Shown in pieces: positions 23,040 to 33,984 of a stretch of 64,000 nucleotides of DNA (its first letter is position 1; each line of letters starts with the position of its first letter). The position numbers and the translations under genes are program-made. The notes beneath the pieces were generated by a model. The model was not told the origin of the DNA, searched no databases, and was given only the letters and a program-made list of their open reading frames with translations. The DNA is from Neurospora tetraspora. Lineage: Eukaryota > Ascomycota > Sordariomycetes > Sordariales > Sordariaceae. The DNA is taken from NCBI RefSeq assembly GCF_033439725.1, contig NW_026944390.1:248001-312000 (forward strand), read 5' to 3'.

Positions 23040-26000
23040 TCATCCCCTCTCAGCAACCTTCCTAGGCCTCCCTCTCCCCCTACCCCTTCCTCTATAGCTC
23101 TCCTTCCTCGGTCTCCCTCTCCCTCTCCCTCTCCCCCTCGTCGGTTTCATCATTCGTCTATCATCATCACATGTCGTTGCATGCTCATGCTCATGCGAGG
23201 ATTGTGCCTCCAATCCTTCCTCCCAACTAATCCTCTGCCACTCAGCAAAGTCCCTATTCCCACGGGCAGAAATCTCGACTACCAGGACATTATTATGATT
23301 GTTTGCACTCTTACTCTTGTCACTCTTGTCCTCCTTCCGCTTTTCTTCGTCTTTTGAGACCTCTGAGATTTGTTGAAAGAAAACTTCATCTTCTTCACTC
23401 TCTCCTTCCGAGGCAAAGGGGTCGAGGAGAGGTGATGATGATGGGATGGTGGCCTCGTCGGGTTCGGGTTGGTCGTCTAGTAGGGCAACACTTTTGGTGC
23501 TCCTTTCTGTGGAAAGGGGGTTGTCGTTTTGCAAGGTGGCGATTACGTCGTCGTTTAGCTCCGAGAGGGGACTGGTATCCCTCGGCATCTTTGAAGAAGT
23601 AACGTTGTTGGAGGTGTGCTGCTTCTCTGGAACGATATCATTATTGCCCTTCTCGGTCCTAGAGGTAGGAGGAGGGTCGTCACTATCCTCCAAAACGACG
23701 ACTGCTTTTTGGTTGTTCAGATTGGGAAAAAGTTTGTTGTTGGCATCCGTGATGGTCCCGTTGGCCACGCTGGTCGACATCGTTGCTGCTTCTGTTGTTG
23801 TCGGTACTTCTTGCGCCGATTCTGGCTCCGGTGTTCCTCTCCCCGCCGCTGTTATAGCCGCCACCCCGTCCCTCAAAAGCTGAATTCGCTTTCTCTTCGC
23901 CCCTCTAGTAGTCACCGCGCTCGTCTCGGCGGTGGGCTCATCGGTGTAGTCATTATCGCTATCGTTATCATCGGTGGCTTCGGAACCGTTCCTAACTGGA
24001 TCCCCGGGGTTTCGGCGAGTGCCGTGGTGGAGTACTCGTCTTATTTTCGCTGCTGTGTTATAGGAGTTGTTGATGCTGTTGCCAAAATGACTGGGTTCGT
24101 TAGGAAGGGTGTTGTTGTTGCTGTGGGGGTTGTAGGTGGAGGGTTTGTAATTGTACGTAGCCGGGGAGGTGTTGTGGAAATGGGATATCAGCTCGAGATG
24201 TGGACGGCCTGAACTGTTATGGTTGTGGGTGAATTCGTAGGTACGAACATAAGGTCGGTGAGGTGCGTTGCCGCCAACATGACCACCACCAGGCTGAATC
24301 GTCAGATGACCAGCCGGCCCAGCCCCAGCACCAGGAACCCCCACCAAACCCAAAGGCCCCGGCCTCTCCGGCACCGGCACCGGCGGTGGCATCGGAATCC
24401 GCCACTTGCTCATCAACTCCCTCTGCGTCCTCACGCCCTCATTCACCCCCGTCCCCAACCCCAGCCTCGCCTTCTCCAACCTCTGCTCGTCCACCTGCAC
24501 CCCTCTCGCCCTCTGCCTCTCCAACCAAGCCAACTCCTGCCCAGGCCCTGCTGCAGGGACCGGTTCACTCAACTGACACAAAACCCTCTCAGCATTACAA
24601 ACAACCACCAACTTCGCCACAACAACTTCCAAATGATAATCCCCCCCTTCCCTCCAATCCCCCGACCTCAGTAGTCCGGGGCTGACGGCGAAGTCAACTT
24701 TGAGCGAATCGGCGATGGCTTTGGCGTTGACGCTGGCGTCGTTGAGGCTGACGGAGTCTCGTTGGGAGGAGGTGGCCGCGTTGAAGGAGGCGAAGCCGAT
24801 GGGGTTGAGTTCCATCATGGAAGGGCGGAAGAAGGATTGGGCGGGGTCTTTGAAGGTTATGGTGTAGTTGGCGAGGGAGAGGCGGAAGGTATTGTCGAGG
24901 GAGAGGGCGATGGTGAGCAGGGCTTCGAGATCGGTGAGGAGGCGGAGGGAGGGGTAGGTGTGGGGTGGGGGAGGGGGCTGTTGTTGATGGTGATAGTTAA
25001 TGGGGTGTGGTTGTTGGCTGTCGGATGCCGATCCGGATCCAGATCGGACCATGGCGGTTGGGGTGGTGATGGGATCGAGGAGGGAGGCAAGGAAGTAAGT
25101 AAGGGCGGCGATGTCGGCGTGGAAGATGGGTCGGAGTTGTTTGAGGAACGCGAAGGAACGGGCTTTCCAGGAGTGGAGCGCGGCGACTGTCGATGCCCAG
25201 TTGACATCTTTGGGGAGGCTTGAGACGTGTGCTATTGTTGGCCATGGTTAGCACTTGATTTTAGAACGCCGGAGATGGGAGCCGAGAAAATACATACCTG
25301 AGGCTCTCTCGTAGGCTTCGCCAAAGTCCTGTCCCGTTTTTCCTGCCCATCCTTCAGCTCGGCTGCTGAACACGAACGTCCAGAGCACTTCCCAGATCAA
25401 GCCCTGCAACAGGGAAGAACAAAGCTGAGGGTTTACCAAGACAGCTGGCGGATCTGCGCATATTGTTTGGATGCCTGGAAGGAGTTTCTTCTTATAAAGC
25501 TCCTGCGCGGTGGCATGCGGAATGACGGCGAGGCAATGTGTCTGAACAAACTGCCGGACCCGGATGGCCAGGTCCTTCCAGCTCGCCTGAATCTCCGCGT
25601 CGGATTTGCGGACTGGCTCAAACGGATCCCTGGACTTGAGTTCCGATACCTCTTTTGAGAAACTGGTGATCGCACCGTCGAGTTCGGCTTGAAGATTGTT
25701 GCACCTTTCTTGAACCTTCTGCCTTTCGGCTTTCAACCGGTTGATAAGCTTCTGATGTTGAAACTCCTCCCTATGCAAGGCAGAAGACAAAGCCCCGAGC
25801 CCGCTCTTTAATTGGTCTTCTTTGGCTGCGTGTTCAATAGACAGCTGTCTGATCCTCTCTATGTACGCGTTTTCCTTGGCCTGGTATTCCGCGGCCAAAT
25901 CTGCCCTCAGTTTGTTGATGTCAGGCGCGAGGTTGTTGCTCAAGCGCAGTTCTCGTAGTCGCGCTACATATTGGTCTTCCTTTTGTTCCAATTGCTTGGT

Positions 26001-26856
26001 CAGTTGGCGCAGCTGCTGTTGATACTGCTTTTCTTTCGCCTGAAACAAAGCGTTCAACCTGCCAATCTCTCTGTCTGACTCTGCCTCTTGAATCTTGTCA
26101 TCCTTTGCTTGTTGCCCATTGGATGATTCCTCTCTAACTGGCGTGCAGTCGTGTGATGAAGACACAGATTGGCTGACGCCAGGTGCGAGACGGTTGTTCA
26201 AGCGCAATTCTCGTAGTTGTGCCACATATTGGTCTTCTTTTTTCTCCAGCTGTTTGGTTAGTTGGCGAACTTGCTGTTGATGCTGTTGTTCCCTCGCCTC
26301 AAGTGTGGCTTTTAGACTTAATTCGCGGATCTGGCTGGCCGTTCCCGTCTCCTGGTCCCTCTTGCCGTTCGCCTTTTGACCGGTTGATGACCCATCTTGT
26401 GCCAGTGCGTTATTGTTGCATGAACACCTTATCTGTTTTTTCAACTCCTCGACCTCACGCATCTTCTCCTCCAACATAAGTTTCTGCATCGTGTCGATCC
26501 TGGGTCACCCCTTTGATCTGTTGTTGCAATTTGGAAAGCTCATTGCGGAGTTCGAGGTTCTCACGCCGCAGCTGATTTGATACCTCAGACTCGTCGGTTC
26601 CTATCTCTGGCACAGACGATTTGCTCCTTGTGCGTGCTTTTCCCTTAAACAATTGGGCGATCCTGACTTGAGGTTGATTGTTCTCATCCTCCGAGTCGGA
26701 AGAACTGCTGGAATCGCTCAGGCTATCGGGTGAGCCCTCATCCTCGGGTTCAATCTTTATGTAAGGAATCGTGTGGTGCTCACTGGTATCCGAATACTCG
26801 CTTCCGGTATTTCCATCATCTGAGTCCCAGGGGCAGTGAGCATCGTATGGCGGCAT
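23040..26856 (-). CDS. Unknown family, member 1: coiled coil with AT-hooks
   Basis: No known family recognised. The chain is read from ATG at 26856 (MPPYDAHC), then 26489-25298, a 66-nt intron (25232-25297), then 25231-23040; about 1216 residues. In order: an acidic Ser-rich start with IKIEPEDEG, a sumoylation-type motif; long coiled coils, part of them duplicated with an 86-residue period (RQLTKQLE.KEDQYVA.LREL); a helical domain ending in WAGKTGQDF; after the intron HSWKARS and FAVSPGLLRSG, both shared with the neighbours at 27533 and 30489; a long disordered acidic part; and two AT-hooks (GRGRPRK) at the C-terminus. The reading frame changes near 26490-26583: either a 100-nt intron (26484-26583, GTATCA...GCAG) or a one-base frameshift in continuous coiled coil. 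DNA or chromatin binding is inferred from the AT-hooks only. Confidence 0.7.
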
Positions 26857-27532
26857 TTTTGGATTTTGTCGTTGAGTGAGTGTCCCAAACAGACATTCAG
26901 TGTTTCGTGGGACTTGTGACACGCAAGGTATTCGAGTGATGGCCGAGTAGTGGAATCAAACTAGAAAATGACAAAGAAGCCCATCCTGACGCCAAACGCG
27001 GCGATAAGAAAGTGCGCTTTGGTGGGGGCCGGATGCGCGACCACGATACGACTTCCCGTATCGATATAAACAGGTCAAAGAACACGGTGGAAGACACCAA
27101 CAGAGCAATTCCTGTATCAGATCCAGAAGCGCATTTGCGCCCCCGCTGAGTTCAGTTGCGCCTGGTCTTTCAATTTGAATGTTTACATCGATTCCAGGTG
27201 AAGAGACCGTTGAGCACGGAATGATTTACATATGCGTCATGTGAAATCTGATTGGACAGAACGCTCTGCCAGTGGGTCCCGTTTTCCGAACATCCACTTT
27301 TAGTTAGTCCATTCGTCCCCTCTTAATCAATATGAAAACCAGAGCTACTTCGACTTTCTTTAGTATCTTGGGGAGAGAAAAGTCGCATTTTCTTTTGGTT
27401 TCCAATGGAAAATGCGTTCCCAGGCTCCCAGCAAAGCTAAAAAGCAAATACAAGCAAACATTTTGCGGCCACTCGACATCGATCGCCAAATTCGTCTAGC
27501 AGTGTCGGCCGAGCTGTCCCAGACATCCCAAT
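26857..27532. other. Intergenic region between family members 1 and 2
   Basis: 676 bp of upstream sequence for member 1 and 3' flank for member 2. Nothing else recognised. Confidence 0.45.
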
Positions 27533-29422
27533 TCACATCGACTCCATCTTGACTTTACCACTCTCATAGAGATCGCTCAACTGTGCTGCCACAGCAAACA
27601 TGTCGACATCGCTTTCCATATCACCATCATCCGAGGATTCTTCCTTGACACGAACAGTGGACTGACGAGCACCCACGCTAGTCTGATCATCCTCCTTGGA
27701 CAGCGAGCTATCAGGTGTTTGATAAGTCTCATCGACTTCATCCTCGTCGTCTTCACCGAACTGAAGCTTGAAGATGTAATCGAGGTTACAGAGAACTTCC
27801 ATCTTCACCGAAACTCTCTCCGAGAGGTAGTTTTTACCATCAGCGTTGCCGGACTTGATGAGGCCAGGTGAGAGCACCAAGTCCACAACCGGAAGGCTAT
27901 CGGGTCGAGACTGGTCCATCCTGGGTCCAAAGTTGCCTTGCTCCATTGTATTGGGATCAAACGAGTATCCGAAGTAGTCTGGCTTTTTCGGGGGTGTCGT
28001 GGTATGATGGAAGCAACGGTAATGGGCTTTTGACTGTCTTAACTGAATGTCGAGCTTGGTAGCCGCAGCGATGATCGCATGAAAATCCTTCACAGCCTTT
28101 GCGCCATCAGATGCTTCGAGAGGCGTGGAGAAGAAAGGCGCGAAAAGTTCGACCATTTGGTGTGCCAACTTGGTGTGGTCGGGGCTCTTATGGACGCCTA
28201 GGCGGACAAGCATGCTCATGGATCTCGCCCTCCATTCATGGAACTCCGTCAGGGATGATTCCTTGTCCAGGTCGTTATGGTCCAAGACATACTCTGCATT
28301 AGATTGTCATCAAGCTTCAACACTCTGCAGTGTCCAGATGGCATAATTCAACTCACCTAGGATGCTGTCACTCGCAACGAAAAAGTCTTCCCCAATTTCC
28401 CCTGCCCAATGTGTTGCTTGAGAGTCAAAGATATTCCAGCTGATGAAATTCCAGAGAAAAGCCTGTAAAAGAGCAGGGCAGGTAAAGGCGCTTTGAACGG
28501 CAAGCTCGGGAGTCGCGCAGATCTTCTGCAAGTTCGAAATGGGTCCCGGCTTGAGCAACTGGAGCTCATGTGCTTCAAAGTACTTCTTGAAGTAAGTCTC
28601 AGCGAATTGGCATATCAAGAAGCCGACATTCTTCCAGCTCTGTTGGATCCCAGTATCCGAAACTTCGACAGGGTTGAAGTAGTTTTGCGAGCTTAGCTCG
28701 CTGAGTTCTCGAAGCAACTCAGCCTGCATTTCCTTGAACTGTTTCTTCAACCCAGCGGCATCAGAAACTAGTTGGTTGTTCTTGGTCTCGAGTGCTTGGA
28801 TCAGGGTCTGATACTGTTTCTCGGCTTCACTGGACAGTACAGTCCCGTCTGACTTAGGCCTAGTCGACATGAAATTGGTAATGGACCATGAAGAACCTTG
28901 CTTAATGGACTTGGTTCGATCTTCCAACTCACGAATTTTTCTCTTCAGCGACATCGATTCTTTCGCTTTGTCGTCGAAAACTCCCCGATATTGTTCCATC
29001 GTGTTCGACATTCCTTCTATCTGCTCTTGTAGGGCTTGTTCCTTCCTCCTCAACCCTTTAATCAGTGATCTGAGATCTTCGCGTTCCTTGGCGGCCTGGA
29101 TTGCATCCTGCTCACGCCGATACAGCTCCTCAAGAGCACCCTTGAGCGCGGCTTCTGTCTCGTTGAGTTTATCTTGGACGTTCATGTTGCCTTGGCGGTT
29201 GCGGTTGGATTGTTGTGCAGTCTCTTGGTTATTCAGCCAAGCTGAAAGCTGCAGCCGAGGGGATGCTACCCTTCTTGCGCCCGCGCGGCTGTCTCTGTGA
29301 TTGCGCGATGTTGAACTGCGGGGTTGTCTGCCGATGGGTGAAGCGTTGATTGTGCTGGGTCGAGAACCACGCGGCGAGGAATGCTGCCCTGCACGGCGAA
29401 CTTTTGGCTCACTTGAGGGCAT
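27533..29422 (-). CDS. Unknown family, member 2
   Basis: Exons 29422-28357 and 28293-27533, joined across a 63-nt intron (GTGAGT...TGCAG), encode 608 residues. A basic, Ser/Arg-rich N-terminus (about 1-60) is followed by coiled coil (about 80-250), then a helical domain with QQSWKNVGFLICQF and HWAGEIGEDFF just before the intron. The second exon begins the conserved FHEWRARSMSML and carries YFGYSFDPNTM and VLSPGLIKSGNADG. The acidic end has two sumoylation-type motifs, VKEES and VKMES. Domain order, motifs and the phase-1 intron match members 1 and 3. The start ATG is the first in the frame. Function unknown. Confidence 0.8.
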
Positions 29423-30488
29423 TGTGAGCTCTTATCTCGTTCGTTGACCGGAAGAAAGAAGCACTGAAATGTTGGGGGGGGGGGAACACATATACTATCG
29501 CCAATTCTCTGCTTCAATCTGTATCAGGGTCAGTGATTATGGTATCGTTGATGTTTGGGGAGACATGATGACAAAGTGACACCCATGTCAACCAGCATAA
29601 ACGTTGGTGACTTTCAGTTTGAGCTCGCTCGAGATACGGTACAGTTGTACCGGTAACCGATCTCGAGATTATTATGCTTACCGGAGGGTGTTTTGAAGTT
29701 TGCCTTAACGGGTTGACAAGATTGTCCTCGTGAGTTCTATTCGGATAAAAGGCTTCAATCGAAGCTTTGAGGCCAAAGTTCAGGTACGATGAAGGATGGA
29801 TGATGTTCTTGTGGGAGAAGAGTCTCGAGATATAATACTCGTGAAGACTACCTCACAGGTAGTGGAGGAATGTCCTAGCACGTGAGCAGGCAAGTGGTGA
29901 TGTAGATGGGCATACCTCTACTTGCTTATCAAGCGGAATCTTGCATCTGCATCTAGGTATTTGCCCTAAGCGCACCTGAGGACCTTGATAGACAGGCAAA
30001 CAGCAGGTATATGTGCAGAGTTACGAGCGCTTGATTGGTTGGATTCTAAAGCTTCCAAGTACCACGTCCGCAACTTCCACCACTGCTCTAACCACAGGTA
30101 CCTCTGTCCTCTAATCCCCTACCTCTCAGAGCTCTCACTGCTATCACCACCATCCGTTCTTTCCATGATGAACCCGGCTTTTTTCGGCAAGTCTTTTCCA
30201 GCTACCTAGATATTTGAAACTCGTACGAGGTGTATTGTTTAATTCTTTCCTCCGGTGACCCCTCGCTTCGTTATTCAATGCTAAAGATCCCTCCAACTAC
30301 CTCCGTTGAACGAGCAGGGTGTAGTCTGTCCTAACCCTCAACTATTTTCGGTTTTTCTTTCAGCAAATTAAACTCCAGCAAATCAACACAGCAAGGCATT
30401 TGACCAGAAAATCAATATGAACTCGTGCCCGGTAAGCAGAAATGGCGTCAGATGTGAATTTCTGGTCCTGTTTTGTGCGGAATCTGAC
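29423..30488. other. Intergenic region between family members 2 and 3
   Basis: 1066 bp. It includes a run of ten G (29475-29484) close to the member 2 start and a palindrome-like stretch near 29640-29665 (CGGTACAGTTGTACCGGTAACCG). No gene supported. Confidence 0.45.
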
Positions 30489-32298
30489 TTAGTCTGATCC
30501 CATTTGCAGGTCTCCTTCATGGTCAACCTTCGGAACCGGCGGTAGATTGACGGAGTCGGCATTTCCATCAAGATCCATGGCTTCCGGGCTTTCTTCAGCC
30601 TCCTCTACCTGAGGATGGACCATCACCGCATTGAGAACCTCCCCCTCCCCGGTCAATGGAAATCTTTCAGGGGAGTTGCGCTTCGACTTTGCGACATCAC
30701 ATGCGCCACCCTCTTGCTCTTCATGCTCAACTGTGGCTGACCCATGCTCGGCCACAATGATGGTTGACTCGTTCATCTGCTCTTTGTTCTCATGGTCCCC
30801 ATTCTGAGCCAGTGACCTATCCGTGGACTGTGAATCGGGTCCCTCAGAATTGTTCGCGTATTCCGGGGCCGTGACCAGCGAAACGTCTGAATCCCCTTCA
30901 TTGTCTTCGGGGTTTTGAGGTGTGACTGTTGGGTGACCCGATGTGGCGGATTCGCCGTCATTGTCAATGTCCTCATCGTCTTCCTCATCATCGACATCAT
31001 TGAACCAGGCATCTAGGTCGCAAACAACTCGCATTTTGGCCAAAACCTTCTTGGATTGATAGTTTGTGCCATCAGCATTGCCACACTTGATCAAACCTGG
31101 CGATACCGCCATATCAACGATGGAAGGGCTGGCTTGTCCCGGTTGATTGCTGCTCGGCAAAAGGGAAATTTGATTCATGGTTGCGGTATCAAAATGATAC
31201 CCAAAGGGCCGAGAGTGGTTCGACCGCACGCCGCCAGAGAAGATGACCGTGAAGTCGGCTTTCGACTTTTTGAACTGAATGTTGATGTCGACAGCTTTGT
31301 TGATGATCTCGGTAGCGTCTGTCAAAACCTCTTGGGGAAACCGACGCCTCGATGCCCTTGGTGAGATGAACTGCCGTAACTGGTCCATCATCTCCATGGC
31401 AATTGGGGTATCTTTCGACTTCTTGTCCATACCGAGGTCCACAAAGAAGCTCACAGATCGTGATCTCCATTCATGATAAGCTGTGTCAAATTCTGTCTTC
31501 TTGTTGCCGGGGAGTTTCTTGACGCATCCTGATAAAGTCTTTGTAAGTATTCTGATCGGACCTCAATGGCAGACGATACTTCGAGTTCTTTTTTTTCGGA
31601 CGGATCAGCTTACCTGTGATTTTGCCGCAGATATTATCAAATTTCTTCCCGATTTCTCCTGCCCAAAGCTTCGACTCAGGGTCGAAAATTTCTTTCTTGA
31701 TGAAACGCCACACCATGCTCTCCACAAGGTACGGGTATACGAATCCGGATTGGAGGACTGATCCTGGCTCAGCACATACTTCGCCAACGTGCGAGTACTG
31801 CTCGAAGTCTTCAGCCTTCTGGAGGTCTTCCAACCGAAGCATATCGGGAAAGTGGTTGCTAACAAACTGTTGAATCAAGAAGCCAAGCTGGCTCCAGTCC
31901 TTTCGAATCTCTGAATCGGCGTACTTGGTTGGGTTGAAGTAGTTCTTGGATCGCAGCTCGGAAAGTTCCTCAAGAAGCTCCGTCCGTGTCTCATCTAGCT
32001 CCCTCTCAAGTTCAGCTATCTCAGATTTGAGGCGGTTGTTGTCGGCTTCCAGGTTTCGGATGCGAGTTGCATCCGCAGTCTCTGGTGTGTTGAAGTATGT
32101 CTCTTTTTGCCCTTCTTCCTTTTCGTGCATTGCCCTTGAAAGTGAGGGACGGACAACAGACACTGGCAAGCTTCGGGTACGTAGAGCAGCTGTAAGCCCC
32201 TCGATTCTTTCATCGTGGGTCATTCCACCAGCTGAGCTGCCGGGGTGTGGAGCGCGTGATGGACCGCGGTCGCTATCCATCTTTGGATTGTCGTTCAT
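30489..32298 (-). CDS. Unknown family, member 3
   Basis: Exons 32298-31614 and 31528-30489, joined across an 85-nt intron (GTAAGC...ATCAG), encode 574 residues. It has a shorter disordered start, one coiled coil (about 75-125), the helical domain with RKDWSQLGFLIQQF and LWAGEIGKKFD, then YHEWRSRSVSFF, FGYHFDTATM and AVSPGLIKCGNADG after the intron. The last 170 residues are acidic and disordered. Compared with member 2 the two conserved regions are close in sequence, pointing to tandem duplication. Splicing is well supported because it restores the WRSRS region seen in all copies. Function unknown. Confidence 0.8.
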
Positions 32299-33984
32299 AG
32301 GTAACGAGTGCTTAGGCTTGGTTGGTTAAGAGCACGAGGAAATGTTCGCCGGGCCAGAGCGCGTATTGAAGGTGGGGTGTTCGGTGATATCGGACTTCTG
32401 TCATAGTGTGAGCTTGTCATTACTTGGGTGCGAATTTGTTGAAGACGGGAATGAGATAGATCTCACTGATTGCTGATGCCTTAGTGACGTCCTTCGAAAG
32501 CCCCCGCTGAAGCAACTTTTGTTCGGTAGAAGAGAGGGTTCACCCAGCTGCGCTTGTGATGACAACAAAAGGATTCGTCAAGAGCAAAGTTCCTGAAGCT
32601 AGCTAGCACAATGGTGAGTAAATGTTGATGTTCTCCAAACACAAGGTACGAACCAGTATGGTGGGGTGGAGAGAAAAGCGTTCAAACCTTCTCTAAATAA
32701 TATTTTGTATCAGGTAGTGACTGAAAGAAATTCATTAGGTTCGACGAAGTAGCCAGACAAGGCTGACAAGTAAGTGAGCCTTCACGAGACAGCCAGGAGT
32801 GACACAGAAATATCGAAGGAGGACTAAAGGCCAGCCGTTAAATAACAAATTCACTGACAAACTTGGATAGCAGAGAGAACGATTAGAAGCACCAGGCTCC
32901 ACCGTCCAATCGCAGAAGGCTTTGTGAAGCATGGGACTTCACTGATTGCGGTCTCATCTTCTTATCTTTTGACTCGGAGTACTCCCTCCTTCGAAAAGGT
33001 ACCTCGACATATAGGTACGTACCTACCTTACTTACCCAGATCACTTATGGGATTTGTATACTTCTACAGGTACTCGATTGGAGTACTACCCCTAAGTATT
33101 TCCCGCGTGCAGGAAAATAATGCCGAGTACATCCAGAAGTACCTAATAGTCGCAGGCAAGGTAAGGGTACCTCCACCTCGGAGAGATAGCCTTGGTATAT
33201 GCCCGATTGCAGAGACGTTATTTCGTCGCTCCTTCCTTGACAAACAAGCAACGAGCAAGTTCTTGAAAACGGTGACAGAAATCTCAAAGCTTGGATCAAT
33301 CTGAAACAGTCATACCTCTCGTCATCTCACCTCTTCTCGGCGATTAGATAGGACCACTGCCTCCATCTCACCTTTGTTTTGTTTGCCTGAGGACTTCCTC
33401 TCGAGTCCAGAATTTGTGAGATACCCCACACAAACTTCCTCTTCGATAGCAAGACTAGACTGAAAGTCTTCTTCAGTTTCTCCCCGATAACACATCCTCA
33501 TAAACGACACATCCAGCTTCCGTCAAACTATATCACGACTTGTTTTCTCACTATACATCTTGCGACGCGTTTTTCATCATACATCTCACGACGCGTTCTC
33601 TCGCCATATATCTCACGGCTACCTAGTAATAAAGGCAGATATCACCCTGTTGTTCTTCCCTAAATTTGTCACGAAGCCAGTATACTCTCTCCCTGATTAC
33701 CAGGTAAGCTGCTGCGCCGTTAAAGTTGTGCTAATCCTCCATAACTTTGCCATCACCCCGCCCTCACCTTATCCTTTCTACATCACGGGTCCGCCACCCT
33801 CGGCACTCCGACTCATGAGTGTTCCTTTGTCCAGTCATCATATCTAAACACAGATCTTGAGTATTTGTGGTCGGAATCACCGAGAAATTTACTAATAATC
33901 ACCTCCATTCCTTCCAGGTGCCAAATTATCTCGGTTTGGAAGTGTTTATACAGATCTACTCGCTATAACTACGCTGCGATCAAG
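32299..33984. promoter_or_regulatory. Divergent region between member 3 and the Hsp70-like gene
   Basis: 1.69 kb between two divergent start codons. From about 33525 to 33622 there are about three imperfect copies of a 28-32-bp unit built on TATACATCTCACGACGCG. GGTACC/GTACCT steps recur between 33000 and 33175. No gene is supported. Confidence 0.45.

Noticed and set aside
23303-24212. Long plus-strand frames opposite family member 1
   Set aside because: They are shadows of the minus-strand coding sequence, which carries motifs shared with its paralogues.
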